Of a stretch of DNA of 64,000 nucleotides, positions 36,302 through 45,972 are shown piece by piece. The notes under the pieces were generated by a model. The model searched no databases and was not told the origin of the DNA. It was given only the letters and a program-made list of their open reading frames with translations. Source of the DNA: Pseudomonas schmalbachii (lineage in GTDB: Bacteria; Pseudomonadota; Gammaproteobacteria; Pseudomonadales; Pseudomonadaceae); assembly GCF_017589465.1 (NCBI RefSeq), contig NZ_JAELYA010000005.1:1-64000 (forward strand), written 5' to 3'. Made by a program: the position numbers and the translations under genes. The stretch's first letter is position 1. Each line of letters starts with the position of its first letter.

Positions 36302-37309
36302 TCACTTCTGCCGGCGCTTGAGCTGGTCCTGCAGTTGGGTCGGCAGGCCGCGGATGATCAGCATGTCGCGCTCCTCGTCGTATTCCACCTTGCTGCCCAG
36401 CAGGTGCGCCTCGAAGCTGATCGACAGGCCTTCGGCACGTCCGGTGAAGCGGCGGAACTGGTTGAGGGTGCGCTTGTCCGCCGGGATTTCCGGCGAGAGG
36501 CCGTAGTCCTTGTTGCGGATGTAGTCGTAGAAGGCGCGCGGCGCCTCTTCATCCATCAGCTCGGAAAGCGCGTCGAGGGTGATCGGCTCGCCGATGCGCG
36601 CCTGGCTGGTGGCGTAGTCCACCAGCACCTCGGTCTTCTCGCGGGCCTTTTCTTCGGCCAGGTCCTCGCTTTCCACATAGTCGCTGAAGGCTTTCAGCAG
36701 GGTGCGGGTTTCGCTCGGCGAGTCGACGCCCTCGTGGCAGCCGATGAAGTCGCGGAAATAGTCCGAGACCTTCTTGCCGCCCTTGCCCTTGATGAACGAG
36801 ATGTACTGCTTCGACGCCTTGTTGTTGCGCCATTCGGAGATGTTGATCCGCGCCGCCATGTGCAGCTGGCCGAGATCCAGGTGGCGCGACGGGGTGACTT
36901 CCAGCGCGTCGGTCACCGCCACGCCTTCGCTGTGGTGCAGCAGGGCGATGCTCAGGTAGTCGGTCATGCCCTGCTGGTAGTGGGCGAACAGCACGTGGCC
37001 GCCGGTGGAGAGGTTGGACTCTTCCATCAGATTCTTCAGGTGCTCGACGGCCTGGCGGGAGAAGGCGACGAAGTCCTTGCCGCCATCCAGGTACTCGCCC
37101 AGCCAGCCACTGAACGGATAGGCGCCGGACTCCTCCTGGAACAGCCCCCAGGCCTTGTTCGGCTTGGCGTTGTAGCTGTCGTTGAGGTCGGCCATGAGGT
37201 TCTCGATGGCCTGGGAGTCGCCCAGTTCGGCGTCGCGCGCGTAGAGCGTGGCGGGGTTGCCGTCGGGTTTCTTGTCGATCAGGTGGACGATGGCGTGACG
37301 AATCGGCAT
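36302..37309 (-). CDS. yejK: Nucleoid-associated protein YejK (NdpA)
   Basis: A 335-residue member of the NdpA/YejK family, a protein found bound to the nucleoid in enterobacteria. The N-terminal [17 protein letters not shown], the [20 protein letters not shown] block and the C-terminal basic [14 protein letters not shown] are all typical. Length matches the family. The biochemical role in chromosome structure is not well defined. The gene is followed by a family-A repeat, and its start lies 67 bases from the end of the TAXI protein gene. Confidence 0.92.
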   Translation of the reverse strand: MPIRHAIVHLIDKKPDGNPATLYARDAELGDSQAIENLMADLNDSYNAKPNKAWGLFQEESGAYPFSGWLGEYLDGGKDFVAFSRQAVEHLKNLMEESNLSTGGHVLFAHYQQGMTDYLSIALLHHSEGVAVTDALEVTPSRHLDLGQLHMAARINISEWRNNKASKQYISFIKGKGGKKVSDYFRDFIGCHEGVDSPSETRTLLKAFSDYVESEDLAEEKAREKTEVLVDYATSQARIGEPITLDALSELMDEEAPRAFYDYIRNKDYGLSPEIPADKRTLNQFRRFTGRAEGLSISFEAHLLGSKVEYDEERDMLIIRGLPTQLQDQLKRRQK

Positions 37310-37376
37310 GGCGGACCTGGTTGTCGAAGGTAAAGGCGGAAGTTTACCCGACCCCGGTCATGCCTGCCGATCTCCA

Positions 37377-38723
37377 CTAGCCTGCCGCCGCCTCCGTTTT
37401 CCTGTCGCGCAGGGTGCGCAGGCGCTGGATCACGTAGTTCAGGTGGATGTGCAGCTCGTACAGCTCGTTGTAGTACGACAGCGGCACCTCGACCCGCGAC
37501 AGCTCGTTCTCCAGCGTTTCCAGGCGGGCGATCTCGCTGTCCAGTTCGATGCCGCCGCTGCTGCTGTCCAGGCGCCGGTCGATCTCCCGCAGGTAGCGGT
37601 ACCAGCGATAAATGCGCGCGCGGATGCGCCAGCGGTAGAGCGGGCCGATGGACTTGAACAGCGGAATGAGGATGGCGATGAAGGGAATCAGCAGGATGAT
37701 GTAGCGATCCGCCAGCGAAGCGATGCGAAATGGCAGGAAACGCTGCAACAGCGGCGGGCCGCTCTCGTAGAAGCGCCTGGCGTCCTTGTGCAGTTCCAGG
37801 GTGGGCGGCTCGGCGCTGGGGAAGGCGCCCGGCGCGTCGAGCAGGCTGCCGCTCTTCATCACTTCCTGCGCGGCCTGCAGGATCAGCGGCGTCAGGGCCG
37901 GGTGGAAGCGTTCGTTGATCACCAGCGTGGCGACCGGGGAGAGGGTGACGAGATCGCGATCCGGCATGTTCTGCGCCAGGTTCAGCAGGCCTTCGCCCAC
38001 TTCCACGCGCTTGAGGAAGGTCAGCCGTGCCTCGTAGGCCCGCGAGCGGCGGAAGCCGGCCAGGCTCAGCTCGGGACTGGCGGCCAGGCGCTGGATCAGC
38101 GGGTTCTCCGCCGGGCCGACGAAGAACGCGGCGTCCAGTTCGCCGGCGATCAGCGCATTGGCCACCGCGTTGCCGCCGCTGGCCTGCCAGTTCGGCGGAT
38201 ACTGCTGCGGCGTGATGCCGTTGGCTTCGAGCACCGCCGTGGTCACCGCCGCCGTGCCGCTGCCGGGGCTGCCGAGGGCGAGGCGCAGGGGCAGCAGATC
38301 GGCGACGCGGTCGATGCTCACTTCCTTGCGCTGGAACAGCCACAACGGCTCCTGGAACATCGCGCCGAGGCTATCCAGGCGGGCGCGCTGTCGGGCATCG
38401 AGCTGGCGTTCCTGGCCGCTCTGCACCAGGCCGATGTTCACCTCGCCGTCTTTTTCCAGCAGCAGGTCGAGGTTCTGCCCCGAGCCCGAGGTGCGCACCA
38501 GGCGGAGTTCAAAGCCCTGCTTGGCCAGCTCGTCGCGCAGGCGTTCGGCAAAGACCGTGTAACCGCCGCCGGGCGAGCCGGTTGCCATGCTCGCGCTCAT
38601 CGGCGGCGGCGGGGCGACGAAATAGAACACCGCCGCAACCAGCGCGCCCAGCACCGGCACAATCCAGAGATTGGCGCGGATCAGGATGGCGAGGTCGCGG
38701 AGCATGTTGACGAGACGTTGCAT
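37377..38723 (-). CDS. Membrane-anchored TAXI-family TRAP solute receptor, orphan
   Basis: The first 45 residues contain a membrane segment (LWIVPVLGALVAAVFYFVA). Residues about 45-330 are a TAXI-type (TRAP-associated) solute-binding domain with SMATGSPGGGYTVFAERL, SGSGQNLDLL and ALGSPGSGTAAVTTAVLEA. Then comes a second membrane segment (YIILLIPFIAILIPLFKSI) and about 100 residues with heptad-like helices. Ordinary TAXI receptors are about 320 residues and secreted; this one has 448 residues and two anchors. No TRAP membrane subunit gene is next to it. ATG at 38723 has AAGGGAG five bases upstream; a GTG at 38729 is an alternative. Confidence 0.83.
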   Translation of the reverse strand: MQRLVNMLRDLAILIRANLWIVPVLGALVAAVFYFVAPPPPMSASMATGSPGGGYTVFAERLRDELAKQGFELRLVRTSGSGQNLDLLLEKDGEVNIGLVQSGQERQLDARQRARLDSLGAMFQEPLWLFQRKEVSIDRVADLLPLRLALGSPGSGTAAVTTAVLEANGITPQQYPPNWQASGGNAVANALIAGELDAAFFVGPAENPLIQRLAASPELSLAGFRRSRAYEARLTFLKRVEVGEGLLNLAQNMPDRDLVTLSPVATLVINERFHPALTPLILQAAQEVMKSGSLLDAPGAFPSAEPPTLELHKDARRFYESGPPLLQRFLPFRIASLADRYIILLIPFIAILIPLFKSIGPLYRWRIRARIYRWYRYLREIDRRLDSSSGGIELDSEIARLETLENELSRVEVPLSYYNELYELHIHLNYVIQRLRTLRDRKTEAAAG

Positions 38724-38824
38724 GGGCACTCCCTTGGTCCTTGGTTCCCTAAAGATAGACAGGCTACCGCATGCGAAGCGGTTATCATCGGCTGCTTTCG
38801 AATCGGGCTTCGGACAGACAGCGC

Positions 38825-40045
38825 ATGCGCATTCTCCACACCTCGGACTGGCATCTGGGCCAGCATTTCATGGGCAAGAGCCGAGAGGCGGAGCACCGGG
38901 CGTTCTGCGCGTGGCTGATCGGGCAGGTACGTGAGCATGCGGTGGACGCCGTGATCATCGCCGGCGACGTGTTCGACAGCGGCGCCCCGCCGAGCTACGC
39001 CCGCGAGCAGTACAACCGCTTCATCGTCGAGCTGCGCGAAAGCGGCGCGGCGCTGGTGGTGCTCGGCGGCAACCATGATTCGGTGGCGATGCTGGAAGAG
39101 TCGCGGGCGCTGCTGGAATACCTGGATACCCGGGTGATAGCCGCCGTCGCCGAGGACCCGGCGCAGCAACTGCTGGTCCTGCCCCGACGCGATGGCCACC
39201 CCGGCGCGCTGCTCTGCGCGATTCCCTTCATCCGCCCGCGCGACGTGCTCGGCAGCCAGGCCGGCCAGAGCGCGCAGGACAAGCAGCAGGCGCTGCAACT
39301 GGCGATCCAGGCGCACTACCGCACGCTGTACACGCTGGCCGAGGAGAAACGCACTGAGCTGGACGTGCGCCTGCCCATCGTCGCCACCGGCCACCTGACC
39401 ACCGTCGGCGCCAGCGCCAGCGAGTCGGTGCGGGAAATCTACGTCGGCACCCTGGAAGCCTTCCCCACCAGCGCCTTCCCGGCGGCGGACTACATCGCCC
39501 TCGGACATATCCACAGGCCGCAGAATGTCGGCGGCCTGGAGCACATCCGCTACTGCGGCTCGCCGATCCCGCTGAGCTTCGACGAGGCGCGGCAGACCAA
39601 GGAAGTGCTGCTGGTCGATCTCGACGAGAGCGGCCTGCGCGCCGTGACTCCGCTGCCGGTGCCGCGTTTCCAGCCGCTGCAATCCGTGGCCGGCTCGCTC
39701 GCCGAATTGTCCGAGACGCTGGCCGAAGCGGCGCGGGAGGGTAGCGACGAGCGCCCGGTATGGCTGGAGGTGCTGGTGCGAACCGACGACTACCTGAGCG
39801 ATATCCAGCTCCGTGTCGAAAAGCTCTGCGAGGGACTGCCGGTGGAGGTGCTGCGCACCCGTCGCGAGCGCGGCAACGCACAGGCGGGACTGTCCAGCGA
39901 GGCGCGGGAAACCCTCGACGAGCTGAGCGCGGAGGAAGTCTTCGAACAGCGCCTGGCCGGCGAAACTCTCGACGATCCGTTGCGCGAGCGCCTGACCGGC
40001 CTGTACCGCCAGGTCGTCGCCGAGCTGCAGGAGGAGCGTCCGTGA
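38825..40045 (+). CDS. sbcD: Nuclease SbcCD subunit D (Mre11-type)
   Basis: Mn-dependent nuclease subunit of SbcCD, which opens hairpins and processes DNA ends during repair and replication. The 406 residues include the phosphoesterase motifs DWHLGQ, GDVFDSG, GGNHDS, and LGHIHRPQ. The start MRILHTSDWHLGQ is canonical. It overlaps sbcC by four bases. The substrate preference for DNA palindromes is notable in a genome region rich in palindromic repeats. Confidence 0.95.
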   Translation: MRILHTSDWHLGQHFMGKSREAEHRAFCAWLIGQVREHAVDAVIIAGDVFDSGAPPSYAREQYNRFIVELRESGAALVVLGGNHDSVAMLEESRALLEYLDTRVIAAVAEDPAQQLLVLPRRDGHPGALLCAIPFIRPRDVLGSQAGQSAQDKQQALQLAIQAHYRTLYTLAEEKRTELDVRLPIVATGHLTTVGASASESVREIYVGTLEAFPTSAFPAADYIALGHIHRPQNVGGLEHIRYCGSPIPLSFDEARQTKEVLLVDLDESGLRAVTPLPVPRFQPLQSVAGSLAELSETLAEAAREGSDERPVWLEVLVRTDDYLSDIQLRVEKLCEGLPVEVLRTRRERGNAQAGLSSEARETLDELSAEEVFEQRLAGETLDDPLRERLTGLYRQVVAELQEERP

Positions 40046-43000
40046 GAATCCTCAGCCTGCGCCTGAAGAACCTCAACTCGCTGAAGGGTGAGTGGAAGAT
40101 CGATTTCGACGCCGAGCCGTTCAAGGACAACGGCCTGTTCGCCATCACCGGCCCCACCGGCGCCGGCAAGACCACCCTGCTGGATGCCATCTGCCTCGCC
40201 CTGTATCACCGCACGCCGCGCATGAGCAGCCTGTCGCAGAGCAGCAACGAGCTGATGACCCGGCACACTGCCGACTGCCTCGCCGAGGTCGAGTTCGAGG
40301 TCAAGGGCAGCTTCTACCGCGCCTTCTGGAGCCAGCGCCGTGCCCGCGACAAGGCGGATGGCGCGCTGCAGGCACCGAAGGTGGAACTGGCCAGCATCGA
40401 ACACGCGGGCGGCGAGGGGCGGATTCTCACCGACAAGATCAACGACAAGCTGCGCCAGACCGAAAGCCTCACCGGCCTTGATTTCGAGCGTTTCACCAAG
40501 TCCATGCTGCTGGCCCAGGGAGGCTTCGCCGCGTTCCTCGAAGCCAGCGCCAACCAGCGCGCGGAGTTGCTGGAAGAGCTGACCGGCACGGAAATCTACG
40601 GCCTGATCTCCCAGCGCGTGTTCGAACGCACCCGCGACGCCCGGACCGCGCTCGACCAGTTGCGCGCCCGCGCCGAGGGCGTCGAACTGCTCGGAGCGGA
40701 ACAGCGTGCCGCGCTGGAAGGCGAAGCGGCGCAACTGGCCGAGCGGGAAGCCGCAGCCGGCAAGCGGCAGACCGAGTTGCAAACCCAGCGTCGCTGGCGC
40801 GAGGACCTGCTGAAAGCAGAGCGGCAGCTACAGCAGGCGGAACTGCAGGAGCAGCAGGCGCGCCAGGCTCTGGACGCCGCCGCGCCGGAACTGCGCCGGC
40901 TGGCCGACAGCGAACCGGCAACCCGCCTGCAGCCGTTGCACGATGCCTTGCAGACGGCCCGCCATGGCGTCGGGCAGGACGAAGCCGCACTGCGGGAAAA
41001 CCACGAGCAGCAGCGCGACGCCGGCGAACGGATCACTCGCAACCTGTGGCGTGCCAGTCAGTTCAGTGCGCAACTGGCGACGGCCCGGCAGGCCGAGCAT
41101 GAGCGACTGCAGGAGCAGCGTCGGCAACTGGCCGCCCAATTGGCCGAGCAGCCGCAGCGGGCGCGTCTGGGCGAGCGCATCGGCGTCTGGGAGCAGCACT
41201 TCGAGCATCTGCGCAAATCGGATGCCGACCTTGTCGACTTGCAGAAACGGCTTCGGCAGGCGGCTGCGACTATCGATGGACTGACCAGCCAGCGAACCAC
41301 GCAGGAACAGGCCGTCCACACTGCGCAGCAGCAACTGGCCGCCGCCCGCGAGGCCGAAGGCGTACGGCAGCGCGATCTCGACCAACTGCTGGCCGGCGCT
41401 TCGGAAGCGGCCGTGCGCGAAGACTGGCAGCGCCGGCAGCAGCAACTGCGCGCCCTCGACCAGTTGGAGCGGATCGCCCAGACCCGCGCGCAGGCGGACG
41501 CGCAACTGACTCGCCTGCAACCGGAACTGGACGAGCAGCGCCGCCAGCATGCGCAGAAGGAACAGGATGTCGCGGCGCTGCGTGGGCAGTACAAGGATCT
41601 GCAACAGCAGGTGCGCGACAAGGAAAAGCTGCTCGAACAGGAGCAGCGTATCCAGGCCCTGGAAAGCTATCGCGCGCAGCTCCAGCCGGACGAGGCCTGC
41701 CCGCTGTGCGGCTCCCGCGAGCATCCGGCGATCAGTGCCTACCAGGCGCTGGATGTGTCGGAAACCCGCCAGTCGCTGCAGGAAAAGCGCCACGAGCTGG
41801 AGGCGCTGGGCGATACCGGGCAGGCGCTGGCGAAGGAGCTGTCCGCGCTGGCCGAGCGCATCGCGCAGAACCAGCGGCAGGTGGAAGCGGCGCAGGCTTC
41901 CCGCCAGGAACAGGACGCCCTGTGGCAGCAGGAGTGCCGCCGGCAGGGGCTGGCGCTGGCGGATCACGCGGCATTGCTCGCCGCTCGCCAGGATCGGGAG
42001 CAGGTGCTGGCGAAGTTGCAGGAAACCCTGGCCGAGCTGGATCGCCGCAAGGATCAACTGAAGCAGGCCGCCACGCTTCGGCAGGAGTGGGAGAACTCCG
42101 CCAGCCAGGCTGTCCGGCAACTGGAACTGCTGCAAGCCGACCTGCGCAATGCCGAAAGCGCTCGCGCCGACCTGCTGCAGCGTATCGACGCCCTGCAGGT
42201 TCGGCACGACCAGCAGCGTGCCGAATTGCAGACCGATCTGGCCGGGTTCGGCTACTCGTTGCCCGAGGATGGCGCGCTCTGGCTGGATGAACGCAAGCGC
42301 GAGCGGGACGACTGGCAACGGTCGAATGCGCTTCTGCAACAACTGACGGAAAGCGAGCGCGAAGCCGAAACCACCCTGCAGGCCGCGCGCAGCCTTGCCG
42401 GCGAGTGGCTGGAGCGCTGGCAGGCCCTGGGGCAGGAGGCGCTTCCCGTCGAACCGGGTCATACCCAGCCGCAGCAGGCGCTGGCGGAAAGCCAGGCGCA
42501 ACTGAGCGCCGCCCAGCGCCAGGCGGATACCCTGGCCGGCGCCGAACGCGCACTGGTCGAACGCCTGGAGCAGGGCCGCGCACGCCTTGCCGAGCTGGAA
42601 TCAGGCTGGGAGCATGCCCTGCAGCAAAGCCCGTTCGCCGATCTGGACGCCTTCCGCGCCGCGCTGCTGGATGAGCCGGAGCGCCAGCGCCTGGCTGAGC
42701 TGGATCGCCGTCTGCACACCGCCTTGACCGAAGCCGCCACCTTGCGCGGTTCCGCCAGCCAGACCCTGCAACAGTTGCAGGCGGAGCCGAAGGGCACAGC
42801 GAGCCTGGAAGAACTGGATGCGCAGCTTGCGGCGCTGGGCGCCGAGCTGCGCGAACTGGGCCAGCGCCAGGGCGAGATCCGCGCGCAGCTGCAGGGCGAC
42901 GACGCCCGTCGCGCCAGCCAGCAGAGCCTGTTCGCGCAGATCGAGGCGCAGGAGCAGGAGCACGATCTCTGGCAGCGCCTCAACAGCCTGATCGGCTCGG

Positions 43001-43482
43001 CCGACGGCGCGCGCTACCGGCGTTTCGCCCAGGGCCTCACCCTCGACCATCTGGTGCACCTGGCCAACCGCCAGTTGCAGCGCCTGCACGGCCGCTACCA
43101 GTTGGCGCGGCGCAGCGAGGGCGAGCTGGAGCTGGAAGTGGTCGACACCTGGCAGGGCGACAGCGCCCGCGACTGCAAGACCCTCTCCGGCGGCGAAAGC
43201 TTCCTGGTCAGCCTGGCGCTGGCCCTGGCGCTGTCCGATCTGGTCAGCCACAAGACCAGCATCGACTCGCTGTTCCTCGACGAGGGCTTCGGCACCCTCG
43301 ACGGCGAGACGCTGGAAGTGGCGCTGGACGCCCTCGACAGCCTGAATGCCAGCGGCAAGACCATCGGCGTGATCAGCCATGTCGAGGCGATGAAGGAGCG
43401 CATCCCGGTGCAGCTCAAGGTGCACAAGGGCGTGGGCATGGGCTACAGCCGGCTGGATGCGTGCTTCGCCGTGAAGTCCTGA
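40042..43482 (+). CDS. sbcC: Nuclease SbcCD subunit C (Rad50-type SMC ATPase)
   Basis: ATPase and coiled-coil partner of SbcD. In 1146 residues, Walker A (GPTGAGKTT) lies near residue 40, then a long coiled coil. At its tip is the zinc hook CPLCGS (about residue 553), then the returning coil, the signature LSGGESFLVSLALALALSD and Walker B SLFLDEGFGTLD near the C-terminus. It starts with GTG at 40042 overlapping the sbcD stop, after a GGAGGAGCGTCC ribosome site. Length and order are normal. Confidence 0.95.
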   Translation: MRILSLRLKNLNSLKGEWKIDFDAEPFKDNGLFAITGPTGAGKTTLLDAICLALYHRTPRMSSLSQSSNELMTRHTADCLAEVEFEVKGSFYRAFWSQRRARDKADGALQAPKVELASIEHAGGEGRILTDKINDKLRQTESLTGLDFERFTKSMLLAQGGFAAFLEASANQRAELLEELTGTEIYGLISQRVFERTRDARTALDQLRARAEGVELLGAEQRAALEGEAAQLAEREAAAGKRQTELQTQRRWREDLLKAERQLQQAELQEQQARQALDAAAPELRRLADSEPATRLQPLHDALQTARHGVGQDEAALRENHEQQRDAGERITRNLWRASQFSAQLATARQAEHERLQEQRRQLAAQLAEQPQRARLGERIGVWEQHFEHLRKSDADLVDLQKRLRQAAATIDGLTSQRTTQEQAVHTAQQQLAAAREAEGVRQRDLDQLLAGASEAAVREDWQRRQQQLRALDQLERIAQTRAQADAQLTRLQPELDEQRRQHAQKEQDVAALRGQYKDLQQQVRDKEKLLEQEQRIQALESYRAQLQPDEACPLCGSREHPAISAYQALDVSETRQSLQEKRHELEALGDTGQALAKELSALAERIAQNQRQVEAAQASRQEQDALWQQECRRQGLALADHAALLAARQDREQVLAKLQETLAELDRRKDQLKQAATLRQEWENSASQAVRQLELLQADLRNAESARADLLQRIDALQVRHDQQRAELQTDLAGFGYSLPEDGALWLDERKRERDDWQRSNALLQQLTESEREAETTLQAARSLAGEWLERWQALGQEALPVEPGHTQPQQALAESQAQLSAAQRQADTLAGAERALVERLEQGRARLAELESGWEHALQQSPFADLDAFRAALLDEPERQRLAELDRRLHTALTEAATLRGSASQTLQQLQAEPKGTASLEELDAQLAALGAELRELGQRQGEIRAQLQGDDARRASQQSLFAQIEAQEQEHDLWQRLNSLIGSADGARYRRFAQGLTLDHLVHLANRQLQRLHGRYQLARRSEGELELEVVDTWQGDSARDCKTLSGGESFLVSLALALALSDLVSHKTSIDSLFLDEGFGTLDGETLEVALDALDSLNASGKTIGVISHVEAMKERIPVQLKVHKGVGMGYSRLDACFAVKS

Positions 43483-43564
43483 GCGGCATCGACGGCACGT
43501 GCATGCCGGGTGTTTCCGGCCGGTGGTCTAGGCTTTCCCCATCGACATAGCTGGGGACACGCCA

Positions 43565-45328
43565 TTGAGCCGGATCATGATCGTGGACAGCCTGCCAATC
43601 ATGCGGCAGGCGCTGCGGGTGTTCCTGGAGAATCGCGAGCATGAAGTGGTCGCCGAGACCGACAACGGCATGGATGCGCTGCAGCTGGACCGCGAGCGAG
43701 AGCCGGAGCTGGTGATTCTCGAACTGGCCATTCCCAGGCTCGGTGGGCTCGACCTGATCCGCCGCCTGAAGGCCAACCATCCGGCTATCAAAGTTCTCGT
43801 CTACAGCGTGCAGGACAGCGACCTGTATGCCAGCCGCAGCCTGCAGGCCGGGGCGGATGGTTTCGTCAGCAAGCTGGACGAGCTGGGACAACTGGCCGAG
43901 GGCCTTTCGGCGCTGCTCCACGGGCGCAGTTATTTCCCCCGGGAAGCCATGCATCACGGGACGGAGGCCGAAGTCGCCGTTGGCGATGAATCCTATGAAG
44001 TCGCCCAGCTTTCGGCGCGCGAACTGACGGTGCTGCAACTGCTGGCCAAGGGCATGTCGAACCTGCAGATCGCCGAGCAGCTGGCCATCAGCCACAAGAC
44101 CGTCAGCACCTACAAGATGCGCCTGCTGCAGAAGCTGCATGTCGATTCCACCGTCAAGCTGGTGGATATCGCCCGGCGTAACAGCGTGCTCGCCTGGGAG
44201 AGCGAAGAGCCCGCCACCAGCCATTCCACCCTGTCGGTGAAGGAGCAGCACGAATTCGGGATGCTCAAGGGGTTGGTGGAGGGTTCGCCCGAGCCGATGT
44301 TTGTCCGCGATCTGGAAGGACGCCTGCTGATGTGCAACCGGCATTTCCTCGAATACCACCAGGTGAGCTTCGAGGATATCCGTGAGCGACGCCTGGACGA
44401 ATTGCCATGGTTCGCCCCCGACCAGCGTGCCGGAATGCAGCAACGCTACGAGGCGGCGATCGCGCGGGGCGAATCGATCTCCACCGAAGTGGCGGTGGAT
44501 GTGCACGGGCAGCCACGGGTTTTCCATGCCTGGTTCATGCCCTATCGCGATGAAGAGGGGAAAGTCCTCGGCATGCTCGGTGGGATGCGCGATCTGACCG
44601 CCCGCGACATCCTGCTGGCCGAATTGCGCAACGCCAGGGCCGAGGCGGAGGCCGACAGCCGGCTGAAGAGCCAGGTGCTGGCCGGTATCAGCCGGGAATT
44701 CCAGCCCCTGCTGAATCTGCTCTCTTCGCTGCTGAGCCAGGCGCTCGGGCACCTGGCGCCCGGCTCGCCGGAAGCGTCTTCGATCCTTTCCGCAGGGCAG
44801 TTGCTGGGGGAAATGGATGGAACCCTGCGGCAGATCGGCAAGCTTGTCCGACTGGACGTCGGGTCTTCGCAGGTCAGTGCGGAGGCGTATCACCTCAGCG
44901 AATTGACCGGGCGGATCGTCGAGCCATTGCGCGAGCAACTGCGGGACGGAGGCGGCGATCTGACGGCGCTTCTGTCCGGTATCACGCTGGACGATGTGTG
45001 GCTGGACGCTTCGCACTATCGCCAGTTGCTGGAGAGCCTGGTCGGCAGCGTTTCCTCCCGCTCCCCGGAGGCGAGGGTGGAGCTGGAGTTGCGCACGGCC
45101 CTGCAGCCGGGCGGCTTCATCTGCCTGAACGTGCTGCTGCGCAATCTCCAGGAGGACGGCGCTTCGCCGTTGCTCTCGGGTGTCTCCACTGACGGCCTGG
45201 ATGCGGTGTACTTCCAGAGCCTGCTACGGTTGCTCGGGGCGAAACTGGTGCCGGTGGCGCGACCGGGACCGCACGATGCGCCGCTGTGCGTGGAAATGCT
45301 GCTTCTGCCGGCGCGGCTTCAGGATTGA
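43565..45328 (+). CDS. Receiver-HTH-PAS-kinase-like fusion with all phosphorylation residues missing
   Basis: A 587-residue protein. Residues 1-120 form a NarL-type receiver-like domain, but the phosphoacceptor Asp is Glu53 (VILELAIP) and the acidic pair is Asp8-Ser9; Ser81 and Lys103 remain. Residues about 148-205 are an intact LuxR-type HTH (LSARELTVLQLLAKGMSNLQ to VSTYKMRLLQKLHV). Residues about 230-345 are a PAS domain. Residues about 366-430 resemble a kinase dimerisation helix, but the His is Arg377 (GISREFQPL). The last 140 residues resemble an ATPase domain without clear N or G boxes. It is probably a DNA-binding regulator with constitutive or ligand-driven activity. TTG start after GGGGAC; ATG at 43577 is an alternative. 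Confidence 0.75.
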   Translation: MSRIMIVDSLPIMRQALRVFLENREHEVVAETDNGMDALQLDREREPELVILELAIPRLGGLDLIRRLKANHPAIKVLVYSVQDSDLYASRSLQAGADGFVSKLDELGQLAEGLSALLHGRSYFPREAMHHGTEAEVAVGDESYEVAQLSARELTVLQLLAKGMSNLQIAEQLAISHKTVSTYKMRLLQKLHVDSTVKLVDIARRNSVLAWESEEPATSHSTLSVKEQHEFGMLKGLVEGSPEPMFVRDLEGRLLMCNRHFLEYHQVSFEDIRERRLDELPWFAPDQRAGMQQRYEAAIARGESISTEVAVDVHGQPRVFHAWFMPYRDEEGKVLGMLGGMRDLTARDILLAELRNARAEAEADSRLKSQVLAGISREFQPLLNLLSSLLSQALGHLAPGSPEASSILSAGQLLGEMDGTLRQIGKLVRLDVGSSQVSAEAYHLSELTGRIVEPLREQLRDGGGDLTALLSGITLDDVWLDASHYRQLLESLVGSVSSRSPEARVELELRTALQPGGFICLNVLLRNLQEDGASPLLSGVSTDGLDAVYFQSLLRLLGAKLVPVARPGPHDAPLCVEMLLLPARLQD

Positions 45329-45339
45329 GAGGAGATGAC

Positions 45340-45882
45340 ATGCTGATTCGGGCACGGGATTCCGTATTGCTGGTGGTGGATATCCAGGAAAAGTTGCTGC
45401 CGGCGATAGATGGCGGCGGCGCGCTGGTGGAAAACAGCGGCTGGCTGGTGGGCGTGGCGCAGCGTCTCGGCGTGCCGGTGATTGCCAGCGAGCAGTACAC
45501 CAAGGGGTTGGGGTTCACCGTGGCGGCCTTGCGCGACCGGCTGGATGCGTCGGCGATCCTGGAGAAGATCGCGTTCTCCGCCTGCGCCGACGATGCCCTG
45601 TTCGCGCTTCCCGGCGGCGAGCGCGAACAGTTCGTGGTGTGCGGCGCCGAGACCCATGTGTGTGTGCTGCAGACGGTGCTCGGCCTGCTTCAGCGCGGCC
45701 GGCAGGTGTTCGTGGTGGCCGAGGCGGTCGGCTCGCGACGGCCGGAGGACAAGGCCCTGGCGCTGGAGCGCATGCGCCAGGCCGGGGCGCAGATCGTCTC
45801 GCGGGAGATGGTCGCCTTCGAATGGATGGAGCGGGCGGGAACCGACCTGTTCCGCGAGATCAGCCGGGAGTTCATTCGTTGA
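45340..45882 (+). CDS. Isochorismatase-family cysteine hydrolase
   Basis: A 180-residue cytosolic hydrolase of the isochorismatase fold. The catalytic triad can be read as Asp in LLVVDIQEKL (about residue 13), Lys in SEQYTKGLG (about 53) and Cys in VVCGAETHVCV (about 108). Such proteins are often amidohydrolases of unknown substrate (YcaC-like). I chose the ATG at 45340 with the strong site AGAGGAGATGAC, 11 bases after the preceding regulator gene, so the two may be cotranscribed. Confidence 0.88.
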   Translation: MLIRARDSVLLVVDIQEKLLPAIDGGGALVENSGWLVGVAQRLGVPVIASEQYTKGLGFTVAALRDRLDASAILEKIAFSACADDALFALPGGEREQFVVCGAETHVCVLQTVLGLLQRGRQVFVVAEAVGSRRPEDKALALERMRQAGAQIVSREMVAFEWMERAGTDLFREISREFIR

Positions 45883-45904
45883 GAAGCGTTTCCGGCGAAC
45901 ACCT

Positions 45905-45951
45905 GTAGGAGCGCCCCATGGGCGCGAATCGCGGGCATGGCCCGCTCCTAC
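45905..45951. repeat. Palindromic repeat, family B (copy 4, variant left arm)
   Basis: The left arm reads GTAGGAGCGCCCCATGGGCG, a changed but still self-complementary version. The right arm CGCGGGCATGGCCCGCTCCT continues to ACG and is standard. Confidence 0.75.
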
Positions 45952-45972
45952 GGGGGAAAGCGCGGCAATCGG

